From Clostridia bacterium (GTDB taxonomy: Bacteria > Bacillota > Clostridia > DUPQ01): a stretch of 49,990 nucleotides of DNA. The DNA lies in NCBI GenBank assembly GCA_016935835.1, contig JAFGQE010000069.1, positions 1 to 49,990 on the forward strand, in the 5' to 3' direction. The first letter of the stretch is position 1. Each line of letters begins with the position of its first letter. The notes under the pieces are model-generated. The model was not told the DNA's origin and did no database searches. It saw only the letters and a list, made by a program, of their open reading frames with translations. This document shows positions 32,819 to 43,480 of this stretch, piece after piece. The translations under genes and the position numbers were made by a program.

Positions 32819-32924
32819 ATCCCGCCCCCTTTTATAAAAATCCCGGGTTTTACCGGAATCAAACTTTTGTGCGCCCTGACCGAAGGCCAGGCTTCATTAT
32901 TCAGCCAACCACTTCATGGAGATG

Positions 32925-32949
32925 AAAAACCGCTGGCTTCAAGCCAGCG
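32925..32949 (-). terminator. Rho-independent terminator downstream of the URO-D gene
   Basis: Minus strand CGCTGGC-TTGAA-GCCAGCG-GTTTTT. Confidence 0.8.
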
Positions 32950-32962
32950 CCCCATGCCGTCA

Positions 32963-34213
32963 TCAATGGAATTCCGCGAGCGCCCCGACCATTGCGGCGA
33001 CATTTTCGACGGGCGTGTCCGCCTGGATGTTATGTATCGTGTTGAATACAAAGCCGCCGTCCTTTGCGAATATAGAGCACCTTTCAAGCACTTCCTCCCT
33101 GACCTGCGAAGGCGTTCCAAAAGGAAGCGTCTTCTGTGTGTCAACCCCGCCGCCCCAGAAAACAAGGTCCTTTCCATACTTTTTCTTAAGGCCAGCCGGG
33201 TCCATTCCGGCCGCCGAGCATTGAACGGGGTTTATGATATCGAATCCCGCCCTGATCATATTGTCAAGAAGCGGCTCCACCGCACCGCATGAGTGCTTGA
33301 AAGTCTTCCATCCCGTGTTTAAATGTATCCAGTCGTTCATTTTTTTGTAATACGGCGCATACAGCGAATCAAACGTTTCCTTGCTGCAAAACTGGGATGC
33401 CTGCGTTCCAAAATCCGTTCCGCAGATGAACACCGCCTGTACGGAATCCCCGACAGCCTTGTAAAGCCTTGCAAGGTTTTCAAGGGCTGTTTCGGTTTGT
33501 GCGGCAAAGATCCGATGCAGGTATTCCTGCCGTGTCACTGTCGAGATATACCACTCGGCGACATCCCTGATTCCTTTGGGATCCCTGAGCATCGGAGCGG
33601 GGACCAGTGCGATGTCCCCAAGGCCGGTCCCTCCGAAGCTGGCAATAATGCCCCTGCCCCTGGATGCCATTCCGTCGATTTGTTTCTTGATTTTTTGAAT
33701 ATCCCCGTCTGAAATCAGTCCGAACTCCTCGAGGTTGTCTTTTGGATCCAGGTTGTCGTCGTCAATCTCCCCTTGCCTGATAATGGAATCGAAATAATAT
33801 CCCCCGGTTGGCATTTTGCCGCTTGGCAAAACGGATGCATCTCCTTTCGGATATATCAATTCCCCCCCGTCTGCATCTTTTGTTGTAATGAAGCCGCCGG
33901 GAACAAGCACATCCTGACCCCACAGGGTCCTGTAGGGCTTGAAGTTCTCAATGGGAAATCCGAACATTGTGCTTAGCCCGGTGAAACCATCCACCGTAAC
34001 CCCGAGGGCCTGCTTCAGGTCTTCTTCAATCAGTCCCAGCATCTGATATGGTTCGATTACCCTGACGGGTCTTTTTTCGAGGCCGTAGTATTCCCTAAGC
34101 CTCCCGACGCACATCACATGGATTCCCGTGACAGCCGTGGCTCCGAAATCAACCGAAAGCCTTCCGGTTTCCTTGTGCGAAAGCGTCTTTGCAAGCAGTT
34201 CCCTTCCGGTCAT
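32963..34213 (-). CDS. Uroporphyrinogen decarboxylase-family protein (methylcobamide methyltransferase-like)
   Basis: URO-D fold sequence; FKHSCGAVEPLLDNMI...NPVQCSAAGMD resembles the His-x-Cys...Cys zinc motif of MtaA/MtbA-type enzymes. Confidence 0.88.
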   Translation of the reverse strand: MTGRELLAKTLSHKETGRLSVDFGATAVTGIHVMCVGRLREYYGLEKRPVRVIEPYQMLGLIEEDLKQALGVTVDGFTGLSTMFGFPIENFKPYRTLWGQDVLVPGGFITTKDADGGELIYPKGDASVLPSGKMPTGGYYFDSIIRQGEIDDDNLDPKDNLEEFGLISDGDIQKIKKQIDGMASRGRGIIASFGGTGLGDIALVPAPMLRDPKGIRDVAEWYISTVTRQEYLHRIFAAQTETALENLARLYKAVGDSVQAVFICGTDFGTQASQFCSKETFDSLYAPYYKKMNDWIHLNTGWKTFKHSCGAVEPLLDNMIRAGFDIINPVQCSAAGMDPAGLKKKYGKDLVFWGGGVDTQKTLPFGTPSQVREEVLERCSIFAKDGGFVFNTIHNIQADTPVENVAAMVGALAEFH

Positions 34214-34222
34214 ACCGCCCTC

Positions 34223-36916
34223 CTAGTCTTCTCCAAGCAGCTGCCTGATCAGCTGCTCGAGCTCCTCGGCATAGGATTTGAGTTCCTCTATCTTGCGCTG
34301 CAGCTCCTTCAGCATTTCTGAATCAACCTGGCTTCCCTCGCCCGGTTCCGCAGGTTCTTCGCCGGGTTTTTCATAATCGAGGCTGTTGAACATATCGGCC
34401 ATGGCTTCCGTGACGTTCGCCCCCAGCCCGTATATGAACTGGTCCCCGGTCTGGTAACCGGCGACCACCTGCCTTACCTCCGGTATCGACGCAGTGCCGG
34501 CGGCCTCGATATATATTGGTTCGATATAAAGTATGCTGTTTTCAATCGGTATTACAAGCAGGCTTCCCTTGTATACATCCGACCCTCCCTGGCCCCAGAG
34601 CGTCATGTTCTTGGATACGGAGTCTATCTGGTTGATCTTGACCTCAATCTGGTTGGGGCCGAGCAGATTGGTGTTCTTTGGATATTTATAAAGTATGAGC
34701 TCGCCGTAGTTCTCCATCGAGTTCCTTGCGTTTAGCCAGGCCACCATGTTGTTGCGCTGCGTGCTTTTGGGCGTGAACGGCCTTATAAGCACAAGCTCGG
34801 TTCGGTCGGCGATCCCCGGGAGCCTCATCGAGACATAATATGAATCTATGTCGACGGTGCTGCCCGCCATGTCGCCGGCCGGATACTTAGCGATGTCCCA
34901 TAGGTCCTGCTGGCTGTAGAATATATCGACTTCATCCGGTTTCACATGATATTTCTTCAGCATCTCGGTCTGAAGCTCAAACAGATTCTCGGGATATTTC
35001 ATATGGTCCCCGACCACCGCCGGCAAGGCTTCCCTTGTGAAGATGCCGGGATAAATCGCATCATAGGCATTGATCACGGGATCCTCTTCATCAATTATGT
35101 AGTACTTTGCCTTTCCGTCATAGGCGTCTATGACGATCTTGACCGAGTTCCTTATATAGTTTATTCCATTGTTGACCTGGGAATAGGGATAGTCTGCAGA
35201 TGTCGTATATGCATCGAGAACCCAGACAAGGGTGCCGTCGTCCGCAAGCAGTATGTACGGGTCGGGGTCGACCGTCAGGAAAGGAACGCCAAGCTGCGCC
35301 CTTTCAACTATCTGCCTGTTAGGCAGGAGCAGTGCGTTTTTGGCATAGGATGACGTTATCAGGTTGAAATCACTGTACTTGGCGGCATAGATGAATCTGT
35401 TGAGAAGACTCAGCCTTATGCCTCCTTCCCCTACGTACCTCGTCTCAATGTTGCCGTCGTAATTTATCTCTATGTCATTTTCGCTGTTGGCATCCACCAC
35501 GACATAAGACTTGTTCATTTCGCCGTAATAAAGCTCCGGCCTTGAAACAGCCAGCTCCTCGAACTTGCTCTTGTGGTCGAGCCCGCTCATTATGAACTCT
35601 ATCTGCCCCTGTGAATTTGTCTCGTTCATCGGATTGATGACTATGCCGTATCCATGCGTATACCTGTAGGTCCTGTTTATGTACGAACTGTCGGGCAACT
35701 GGTCCGGCGCGAGCTCCCTTGCGCTAATGAATACCGGGCGCTCGATTCCCCCAAGGCTATAGCTAACTATGTCCCCGTCGATGAAAGTATAGAAAAGCGT
35801 ATTGCTCTGGAGCTGATTGTTCGTCCGAATCGCCGAATTATAATCCAGAACCCTTATATTTTCGATTGTTTCCTTGTTTGCCGCAACCATTTCAGGCGTG
35901 AGGACCGCCGTATCCTCTATGTCAAGCTCCCTGATGTCCACAAGTCCGTACGCTTCCCTGGTCATCTCAATATTGTAAGCCAGGTATCCGCTTTCCTTGT
36001 CCTTCTCGTTCGGGCTGACGACAAGGCCCTGGACCGCCAGCGCAATGACCGCCGTTATAAGAAAAGCCGCCGGGAAAACAGCGAGCGAGACCACGGTAAG
36101 CTTGTATTTTTTCCTAAAGAGGAAAATAACAGCCGCCGCGACTATCACAACAAGAAGGTATGGCATTATCCTGTAATACCTAAGCCAGACCTCGGCATCC
36201 ACGAAACCCGCTCCCGTGCTTCCAACCACGCTGCCGAACAAAATGGATTCCGCCTTGAACCTGTACAGCGGGAAACGGATTCCAAGCAACAGGGCTATCG
36301 TCGCCAGGACATGCATCAGCATCGGGGGATACTTGATATCCCGGGCGCTGACGGTCCCGTACGCCCTGAAGACGCCTATCGCATAATAAGCGACGGTGTA
36401 CAGCACCAGGAAAATCAAAAGGCCCTGGAAGTAATTCGCCACATTCATTAAAAATGGCCTTGAGAAAACATAATAACCGACATCATTGACAAAAAGAGGG
36501 TCGCTGACGCCGAAGCTGACGCCGTTGAAATACTTGAGGGCATTCATGTACATGGCATTGTTGGAGGTTAATGCGAAAACAATGCCGGCGCCGATCGCAG
36601 GAAGCCAGTTGAAGAATCTGCCCGGAGCCTTCCCCGTGCCTATATAATACTTTCTGAGGGTCTTCTTTATAAAGACATTCTGGATCAGCACCGCCCCGGC
36701 GGCTATCAGGCCCGTTGCAACCGCTATCCCTGTCTTCCATATCATGTTCTTTATGTATATGGATGAAAGTCCGCCTATTTCCTCCAGCTCGAGTATCCTC
36801 AGGTAAATGCCCGCAGCCGCGATTATAACGCCGGCCACGGCGGCGATTATCACAACCGCCCTTGTCCTGCCCTTTTTTTTGAAAAAACCTTTCAATATGT
36901 CCAGATTTTCATTCAT
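34223..36916 (-). CDS. UPF0182 (COG1615) membrane protein
   Basis: Seven or so N-terminal TM segments, long extracellular domain (YTHGYGIVINPMNETNSQGQIEF), acidic C-terminus. Start MNENLD after AGGTGATG. Confidence 0.9.
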   Translation of the reverse strand: MNENLDILKGFFKKKGRTRAVVIIAAVAGVIIAAAGIYLRILELEEIGGLSSIYIKNMIWKTGIAVATGLIAAGAVLIQNVFIKKTLRKYYIGTGKAPGRFFNWLPAIGAGIVFALTSNNAMYMNALKYFNGVSFGVSDPLFVNDVGYYVFSRPFLMNVANYFQGLLIFLVLYTVAYYAIGVFRAYGTVSARDIKYPPMLMHVLATIALLLGIRFPLYRFKAESILFGSVVGSTGAGFVDAEVWLRYYRIMPYLLVVIVAAAVIFLFRKKYKLTVVSLAVFPAAFLITAVIALAVQGLVVSPNEKDKESGYLAYNIEMTREAYGLVDIRELDIEDTAVLTPEMVAANKETIENIRVLDYNSAIRTNNQLQSNTLFYTFIDGDIVSYSLGGIERPVFISARELAPDQLPDSSYINRTYRYTHGYGIVINPMNETNSQGQIEFIMSGLDHKSKFEELAVSRPELYYGEMNKSYVVVDANSENDIEINYDGNIETRYVGEGGIRLSLLNRFIYAAKYSDFNLITSSYAKNALLLPNRQIVERAQLGVPFLTVDPDPYILLADDGTLVWVLDAYTTSADYPYSQVNNGINYIRNSVKIVIDAYDGKAKYYIIDEEDPVINAYDAIYPGIFTREALPAVVGDHMKYPENLFELQTEMLKKYHVKPDEVDIFYSQQDLWDIAKYPAGDMAGSTVDIDSYYVSMRLPGIADRTELVLIRPFTPKSTQRNNMVAWLNARNSMENYGELILYKYPKNTNLLGPNQIEVKINQIDSVSKNMTLWGQGGSDVYKGSLLVIPIENSILYIEPIYIEAAGTASIPEVRQVVAGYQTGDQFIYGLGANVTEAMADMFNSLDYEKPGEEPAEPGEGSQVDSEMLKELQRKIEELKSYAEELEQLIRQLLGED

Positions 36917-36925
36917 GATCATCAC

Positions 36926-37843
36926 CTACAATAATGCTTTCGCAAATTCCGCCGGGTCGAACGGCCTGAGGTCTTCAAGCCTCTCCCCGATTCCAATGTA
37001 TTTCACCGGCACTCCCAGCTCCGCGGCAACCGGGATTATTATCCCGCCCTTTGCCGTTCCGTCCATCTTGGTCAGAATGATTCCGTCAATGCCGGTCGCT
37101 TCCCCGAATGCCTTCGCCTGGACCAACGCATTGTTGCCCGACGTGGCGTCAAGGACTATCAGGGTTTCCTTCCTGATTCCCGCCGCCTCCCGCTCTATCA
37201 CCCTGTTGACCTTCATAAGTTCTTCCATGAGATTCCTTTTGGTATGGAGACGGCCTGCGGTATCTATTATAAGCACATCGATTCCTCTGCTTTTGGCGGC
37301 CCTGATTGAATCAAACACCACCGCCCCGGGATCTGCCCCGTGCTTATGTTTTATGATGCCAGCCCCGGCCCTTTCAGCCCACGTTTCCAGCTGTTCGATG
37401 GCAGCAGCCCTGAAAGTATCCGCTGCCGCTATTATAACACTCCTGCCTTCTTTTTTTAACATCGCGGCGAGCTTTCCGACGCATGTGGTCTTGCCGGTGC
37501 CGTTCACCCCTACTATGAGAATTATGTCAAGTCCTTCGCCCGGGGCAAGGCATTTTAGCCCGGTTCCAGCGCTTTCAGACAGGATTTCCCTTATTTCCTC
37601 CCTTAGCAGATCATATATTGCCGCAGGGTCGCTTATGCCTTCTTTTTTCACCCTGGCGCGCAGGTCGCCGCATATCCTTACGGCTGAACTGACGCCGATG
37701 TCAGCAAGAACCAGGATTTCCTCGATCTCCTCGAAAAGCCCCTCGTCTATTTTTGTAAATGATTTCAGTACGGAATCCAGTTTGTCCCTGAGATTGTCGC
37801 GCGTTTTCTTCAAGCCCGACCTCAGTGTTTCAAAAAGTCCCAT
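36926..37843 (-). CDS. ftsY: Signal recognition particle receptor FtsY
   Basis: GVNGTGKTTCVGKLA, AADTFRAAAIEQLETWAERAG, DTAGRLHTKRNLMEEL. Confidence 0.97.
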   Translation of the reverse strand: MGLFETLRSGLKKTRDNLRDKLDSVLKSFTKIDEGLFEEIEEILVLADIGVSSAVRICGDLRARVKKEGISDPAAIYDLLREEIREILSESAGTGLKCLAPGEGLDIILIVGVNGTGKTTCVGKLAAMLKKEGRSVIIAAADTFRAAAIEQLETWAERAGAGIIKHKHGADPGAVVFDSIRAAKSRGIDVLIIDTAGRLHTKRNLMEELMKVNRVIEREAAGIRKETLIVLDATSGNNALVQAKAFGEATGIDGIILTKMDGTAKGGIIIPVAAELGVPVKYIGIGERLEDLRPFDPAEFAKALL

Positions 37844-37853
37844 CGGAGTCCTC

Positions 37854-40800
37854 CTAATCCGTCATGTTCATGGATACGACCTTTGATATGCCATGCTCCT
37901 GCATGGTCACGCCGTATATGGAATCGGAATGTTCCATCGTGCCCTTTCTGTGGGTTATCATGATGAATTGCGTGGTATCGTTGTAATTCCTGATATATTC
38001 GCCGAATTTCCAGACGTTGGTTTCATCCAGCGCTGCCTCTATCTCGTCAAAAATACAAAAAGGCGATGGATTTATCTCAAGGATTGCAAACAGCAGCGCA
38101 ATCGCAGTGAAAGCCTTTTCCCCTCCCGACAGAAGCATCATGTTCTGAAGGCGCTTTCCGGGCGGCTGGACTATTATGTCTATTCCGCTTTCCAGCACAT
38201 CGTTCTCATCAACAAGCTCTATCCTCGCCTTGCCGCCTTCAAAAAGCGATACAAAAACCTTTTCGAACCGCTCATTGATTATCTCAAGCTGCTCGGTGAA
38301 GGTCTTTTTCATAATCGTATTCATTTCCCTGATAATCTTATAAAGGTCTTCCTTCGAAGACTCAAGGTCGTGCTGCTGCGCGGACAGGAACTGATGCCTT
38401 TCCCTGGTCGAGGCATAGTCCTCGATTGCATTTACATTCACACTGCCAAGATCCTTCAGCCTTCGCCTGCATTCGTTGATTTCTTTCCTTGCCTCGCCCA
38501 CATTCACTATCTCGGCATGCCTTGCAAGCGCCTCGTTGTGGGTAAGCCCATATTCATCCCACATCCTGTTCTTCATGGCCTCGATCTCGGACATGGTGGT
38601 CGCCCGGTTTATTTCTATACGCGAGCATTTGTCCTGCAGAATCAATATTTCCTTGTTAATGCCGTTCACCCTGGCGATATGCCTGTCGGCCTCTTCCTCC
38701 GTCGCCTTGCGTTCAGATGAAAGTTTCAAGAGCACGCCCGACAGCCTGTCCTTCTCTTTCTCGGGGTTGACCACCAGGTTTTGTTTTTCCGTTATCTTTT
38801 TGCCAAGCTCGTTCTCCAGCTTGTCGAATTCCTCGATTTCAAGCAATGTCAGTTCTTTCCTGGCTTCAAGCTCCTTTTTCTCGGAATCAATCCTGCCCAT
38901 GGTCTCCCCTGTGCTTTCAAGGCTTTCAATGACCGAATTATATGAAACCTTAAGGTCCGATATGTCCATATGAAGCGCATCCCTCCGGCGCCTGTCCTCC
39001 TGATGGGAAGACTCATGGACCGCTATGCGGGAACGAAGGCCGCCGATCAGGTCCTCTGTTTCAGCCAGCTTTATTCGCAGTTCCCCCGTTTCCTCCGTAT
39101 TCTTTTTTCTGCGTTCAGCATAAGTCCTCAGTGAATCTTCCGTGGAAGCGATCCTCCCGTTGATCCTTGAGAGAAGTTCCCCGGCGGCCTCCGCCTCCGA
39201 TGTCTTCTTGATGAGATCTCCGTTGATGAGCTCCAGCTCTGTCCTGATGCTTGCTTCGGAAGACCTGAGGGCCTCCAGTTCTCCGAGGCTTTGGGAAATC
39301 CTGACAGCCAGCTCTTCGAGAGTCCTGCCAAGGCTTCCCGTCTCATCATTAAGCTGCTTTATTCTTTTTTCCCTGTTCAATATCCCCGTAGGCCCGCTCG
39401 TATGGCTGCCTCCGCTTATAATCCCCGACCTTGCAAAAAAATCACCTTCAAGGCTGACAGCATTGAGGACATGTCCCGTCGCTTTTGATATGTCCCTGGC
39501 ATTCTCATATGTATCGGCGATCGCGGTATCCGCCAAAAGTGCAAGCACAGGGCTTTCGGGGCCTTCCGCGCACACCGCCGCTTCCTCCGCCATGCAGCAA
39601 AAGCCCGGGCACTTTCTCGCTTTTTCGATTGCCTCAGCCGGGACCGTTGCCGGACGCGCTGTTTTCCCGGATATGAACGAAGCCCGGCCCAGATTCTTTT
39701 CCTTTAGGTATCTGACGGCGGTTTCTATGTCGGAACCGCTGTCCGCCAATATGCTTTGTATATTATTGCCCAGAACGGCTTCAATCGCTTTTTCATAACC
39801 TGTCCCGACCTCAAGAACCTGGGCAGCCGTCACCGATATCCCCGTCAGTTCGGAATCCCCCGACCTGACCTCTTCCATTATCGATCTTACGGATGAATTA
39901 TAGCCCTCCATCCTCTTTTCCATGTCGTCAAGGATCTTCAGGCTGCTGTCGAGTATGCCCAGCCTGGTTCGTTTCTTTTCCGCCTCGCCTTTCAAAGACT
40001 CCAGGTTTTTTTCAGTTTCCACGATTGCCTGCCTGGCGGTTTCCATCCCGGCGGCGGCTTTCCTGGCATTTTGCGATAATTTTTCGGCTGCGTTCTGCGA
40101 ATCCTGCATTTTCAAGATATACGAGTCTTTTTCTAGTATAAGGCTTTGTTTTGCAGAGTTCGCGGCCGTTATCGACTCTTCAAGGGATATGTTGTCCAGT
40201 TCCCTTGTCCTGAGCCGGATCTTGACATCCGACAAGGTGTCGATGCTGTCGTCGATGGTTTCCCTGAGCTTCTCCATGTCCTTTTCCTTTTCGCCCAGGG
40301 AAGCAAGTACCGCATCCATTTCAGCCCGGCTTTTCGCCAGTTTTTCCTCATATTCCTTCTTTTGCTTTTCGAGATATCCGATTCGCTCCCCTCGTTTATA
40401 ATAATCCCTTGACAGCTGCCTGCTTTTTTCGTCGGTTTCGGCTATATCCCTTCGGGCGCGTTCCCTGCCCGCCATTACGGAATTCAACCTTTCAATGGAT
40501 ATCTGGATCTCATGCCTGTTGGTCTCGACCGACATAAGGTAATCATTCAGATTCTTCCTTGCATCCTCTTCCAGAAGGCCAAGTTCATGAAGCCTGCCCT
40601 TGCGTTCCTGATTCTCCCCGGCCGCAAAGGCAAGCGCCTCGTTCTGGTTTTCAATGTCGCCCTTAAGCGTTTCTATATCAAGGTCGTATTTCTCAAGCCT
40701 TGCATTGAAATTCTTCAGATTGCTCAGGTAAAGCCCGACCTCGTTCCTTTGAAGCACATCCCTTAGCTCCAGATATTCCCTGGCCTTCCTGGATTGCTCC

Positions 40801-41420
40801 TCAAGGGGTCCCAGCTGCTTTGCCAGCTCCCTTACTATATCCCCTATCCTGAGAAGGTTCTGTTCCGTTTTTTCAAGCTTGCGCTGGGCCTCGAGTTTTC
40901 TAATCTTATATTTCATGATGCCGGCGGCTTCCTCGAATATGCCCCTCCGGTCCTCGCTCTTTACGCTGAGTATCTCCTGTATCTTGCCCTGGCTTATAAT
41001 TGAATATCCGTCCCTGCCCACCCCTGTGTCGTAGAAAAGCTCCCGGATGTCCTTGAGCCTGCATGAATTGCCGTTGATTGAAAAATCGCTTTCGCCGGAC
41101 CTGTAAAGGCGGCGGCTTATGGAAACCTCGGTATATTCAACCGGCAGCCTACCCTCGGAATTGTCCACCACGAGGGTGACTTCCGCAAAGCCCACCGATT
41201 TTCTGAACTGCGTTCCCGAAAATATGACATCGAACATCTTCGAGCCGCGGAGCTGCCTGGCGCTTTGCTCGCCCAGAACCCAGCGGACCGCATCCGCGAT
41301 ATTGCTTTTCCCGCTTCCGTTTGGACCAACGACGCTGGTTATTCCCTTGTGAAATTCCAGGACCGTTTTACCGGCAAAAGATTTAAACCCCTGTAGTTCA
41401 ATCCGCTTTAAATACATCAA
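37854..41420 (-). CDS. smc: Chromosome segregation protein SMC
   Basis: VVGPNGSGKSNIADAVRWVLGEQSARQLRG; long coiled coils with hinge; LLSGGEKAFTAIALLFAI. Confidence 0.98.
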   Translation of the reverse strand: MMYLKRIELQGFKSFAGKTVLEFHKGITSVVGPNGSGKSNIADAVRWVLGEQSARQLRGSKMFDVIFSGTQFRKSVGFAEVTLVVDNSEGRLPVEYTEVSISRRLYRSGESDFSINGNSCRLKDIRELFYDTGVGRDGYSIISQGKIQEILSVKSEDRRGIFEEAAGIMKYKIRKLEAQRKLEKTEQNLLRIGDIVRELAKQLGPLEEQSRKAREYLELRDVLQRNEVGLYLSNLKNFNARLEKYDLDIETLKGDIENQNEALAFAAGENQERKGRLHELGLLEEDARKNLNDYLMSVETNRHEIQISIERLNSVMAGRERARRDIAETDEKSRQLSRDYYKRGERIGYLEKQKKEYEEKLAKSRAEMDAVLASLGEKEKDMEKLRETIDDSIDTLSDVKIRLRTRELDNISLEESITAANSAKQSLILEKDSYILKMQDSQNAAEKLSQNARKAAAGMETARQAIVETEKNLESLKGEAEKKRTRLGILDSSLKILDDMEKRMEGYNSSVRSIMEEVRSGDSELTGISVTAAQVLEVGTGYEKAIEAVLGNNIQSILADSGSDIETAVRYLKEKNLGRASFISGKTARPATVPAEAIEKARKCPGFCCMAEEAAVCAEGPESPVLALLADTAIADTYENARDISKATGHVLNAVSLEGDFFARSGIISGGSHTSGPTGILNREKRIKQLNDETGSLGRTLEELAVRISQSLGELEALRSSEASIRTELELINGDLIKKTSEAEAAGELLSRINGRIASTEDSLRTYAERRKKNTEETGELRIKLAETEDLIGGLRSRIAVHESSHQEDRRRRDALHMDISDLKVSYNSVIESLESTGETMGRIDSEKKELEARKELTLLEIEEFDKLENELGKKITEKQNLVVNPEKEKDRLSGVLLKLSSERKATEEEADRHIARVNGINKEILILQDKCSRIEINRATTMSEIEAMKNRMWDEYGLTHNEALARHAEIVNVGEARKEINECRRRLKDLGSVNVNAIEDYASTRERHQFLSAQQHDLESSKEDLYKIIREMNTIMKKTFTEQLEIINERFEKVFVSLFEGGKARIELVDENDVLESGIDIIVQPPGKRLQNMMLLSGGEKAFTAIALLFAILEINPSPFCIFDEIEAALDETNVWKFGEYIRNYNDTTQFIMITHRKGTMEHSDSIYGVTMQEHGISKVVSMNMTD

Positions 41421-41544
41421 GCTCTCCCGCTGACAAATTGTCTCTAATCATTTTAACATAAAGGGACTTCGCATTCCATTGGAAATACGCATGAAACCCC
41501 GCTGTCCCGATATGGTTGGCACCGGGCCGGATGTGTCTTCCTAA

Positions 41545-42237
41545 TTAAAAAGAACTCTTCTTTTCGTATTTCTTCAACGCGTTCATGGCGGCGTCCTGCT
41601 GGGCCTTCTTCTTGCTCTTGCCCTTGCCCCTGCCGCTTGGCCTGCCCTCGACAATCACGTCGACTATGAACGTGCGGTCGTGCGCCGGGCCCTTTTCGCT
41701 CTTTATTACATATTCGGGTTCCCTGGAAAAAAGGTCCTGCGTAAGGTGCTGCAGCCTGGTCTTGTAATCCTTGTTGTCTCCCGAATTGATGTATTCGTCA
41801 AGATAACCGCCCAGTTTCCCAAGTACGAACTCCTCCGCCCTGGCAATTCCCCCATCGAGGTATATGGCCGCGGTCAGGGCCTCGAATACATCGGCGAGCA
41901 TCGACTTGTTCCTGTTTATCTTCCTGTTCTTTCCCGAGGAGCCTATCAATATGAATTTGTCCAGCTGCATGTCGTCCCCGGCCTTGCCAAGTGTTTCACC
42001 ACAGACCGCGTATGCCCTGGTTACAGTCATCTCGCCCTCGCCCAGATAATGATGGCCGTCGTAAAGAAACCTGCTGATTATTATCTGCAGGACCGCATCG
42101 CCGAGGAATTCAAGCTTTTCATAATTGACATCCCTGTTGTATGAACTGTGGGTAAGGGCCTGGACCAGCAGGTCCTTGTCATAGAATGAATAGCCTATCG
42201 CCTTTTCTATTCCGTTGATATATTTATGATCAATCAT
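41545..42237 (-). CDS. rnc: Ribonuclease III
   Basis: YEKLEFLGDAVLQIIIS signature and C-terminal dsRBD. Confidence 0.97.
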   Translation of the reverse strand: MIDHKYINGIEKAIGYSFYDKDLLVQALTHSSYNRDVNYEKLEFLGDAVLQIIISRFLYDGHHYLGEGEMTVTRAYAVCGETLGKAGDDMQLDKFILIGSSGKNRKINRNKSMLADVFEALTAAIYLDGGIARAEEFVLGKLGGYLDEYINSGDNKDYKTRLQHLTQDLFSREPEYVIKSEKGPAHDRTFIVDVIVEGRPSGRGKGKSKKKAQQDAAMNALKKYEKKSSF

Positions 42238-43480
42238 CCCGTCTGAATTTCTTTAGCACCAGGGTGGCGTTGTGTCCTCCGAATCCGAAGGAATTCGACA
42301 TCGCATATTCTATGTCCCGGTATAATCCCTTTCCCGCCACGATTCCCGAAAGGCTGCATTCGGGGTCAATTTCGGTGAGGTTTATTGTCGGCGGAACAAA
42401 TCCTTCCTTTATGGCCGCGGCGGTTATTATGGCTTCCAGCGCTCCCACGGCCCCAAGGGTATGGCCTGTCATGGATTTGGTCGCGCTTATGGAAACATTC
42501 TTTTCATTTTCCCCGAAAAGCCTTCTTATCGCCATGACCTCGGTCTTGTCATTAAGCTCTGTACCTGTTCCATGGGCGTTGATATAATCAATGTCAGCGA
42601 CATCTATCCCCGCATCCCTGATTGCATTTTGCATGCACCTGAAGGCTCCGTCGCCCTCCGGATCGGGCGCAGTGAAATGATATGCGTCGCAAGTCGCTCC
42701 ATATCCGACAAGCTCGGCGATGATCTCTGCGCCCCTGTCGACCGCATGCTGCATTTCCTCAAGCACAAGTATCGCACCGCCCTCTCCCATGACGAATCCG
42801 CTCCTGTTGATGTCGAAAGGCTTGCATGCCCCGTCGGGATCTTCCGCAAAGGATATGGACCGGTTCGCAGCGAACGCGGACAGCGAGAACTGTGTAAGGG
42901 GAGCTTCGGCCCCGCCGGCTATCATGACATCCATGTCGCCCCTTTGAATAAGGCGCATCGCATTTCCGACGGCGTAGGTCGATGATGCACAGGCGGTGAC
43001 CACGCATTCCGCGGGTCCCTTTGCCCCCAGGTCTATTGCTATTTTCCCGGCTCCCATGTTTGCGATCATCATAGTAACGCTGAACGGGCTTATCCTCCTG
43101 CCGCCCTGGTCGTGGAAAATATTATACTGGTTTTCGATGGTCTGCATTCCGCCGACCCCGGACGCAACATAAACCCCCATCCTGTTCTTGTCAAAATCGG
43201 CTTTGTCAAGCCCGGATTGCGCATATGCCTCCATGGCGGCGGCAAGCGCAAACTGCGCGTACCTGTCAAGCCTCCTTGCCTCTTTCTTGTCAATGAAGTC
43301 CTCGGGGTTGAAATTCTTGATCTCGGCCGCAACCTTTGTGGGAAAGTTCTCTGTGCTGAACCCTTCCACAAGGGTTATCCCGTTTTTACCGGATTTAATG
43401 TTTTTCCAGAATTCATCAAAGTTCAGTCCGAGCGACGAAATAACACCGGTCCCGGTGACAACCACTCTCTTCTCAGTCAT
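42230..43480 (-). CDS. fabF: Beta-ketoacyl-ACP synthase II
   Basis: VVVTGTGVISSLG, VTACASSTYAVGNA, NAHGTGTELNDKTE, SNSFGFGGHNA. Confidence 0.97.
   Translation of the reverse strand: MTEKRVVVTGTGVISSLGLNFDEFWKNIKSGKNGITLVEGFSTENFPTKVAAEIKNFNPEDFIDKKEARRLDRYAQFALAAAMEAYAQSGLDKADFDKNRMGVYVASGVGGMQTIENQYNIFHDQGGRRISPFSVTMMIANMGAGKIAIDLGAKGPAECVVTACASSTYAVGNAMRLIQRGDMDVMIAGGAEAPLTQFSLSAFAANRSISFAEDPDGACKPFDINRSGFVMGEGGAILVLEEMQHAVDRGAEIIAELVGYGATCDAYHFTAPDPEGDGAFRCMQNAIRDAGIDVADIDYINAHGTGTELNDKTEVMAIRRLFGENEKNVSISATKSMTGHTLGAVGALEAIITAAAIKEGFVPPTINLTEIDPECSLSGIVAGKGLYRDIEYAMSNSFGFGGHNATLVLKKFRRDD

Noticed and set aside
32003-33292. 429-aa plus-strand ORF
   Set aside because: Antisense to the glycosidase and URO-D genes, no recognisable domain; shadow ORF.
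36873-36880. A8 run (C AAA AAA AAG) in the UPF0182 N-terminus as programmed frameshift or slippage site
   Set aside because: No alternative-frame product or stimulatory structure visible; simply Lys codons.
36807-37886. 359-aa plus-strand ORF
   Set aside because: Antisense to ftsY; Ser/Pro-rich shadow ORF.
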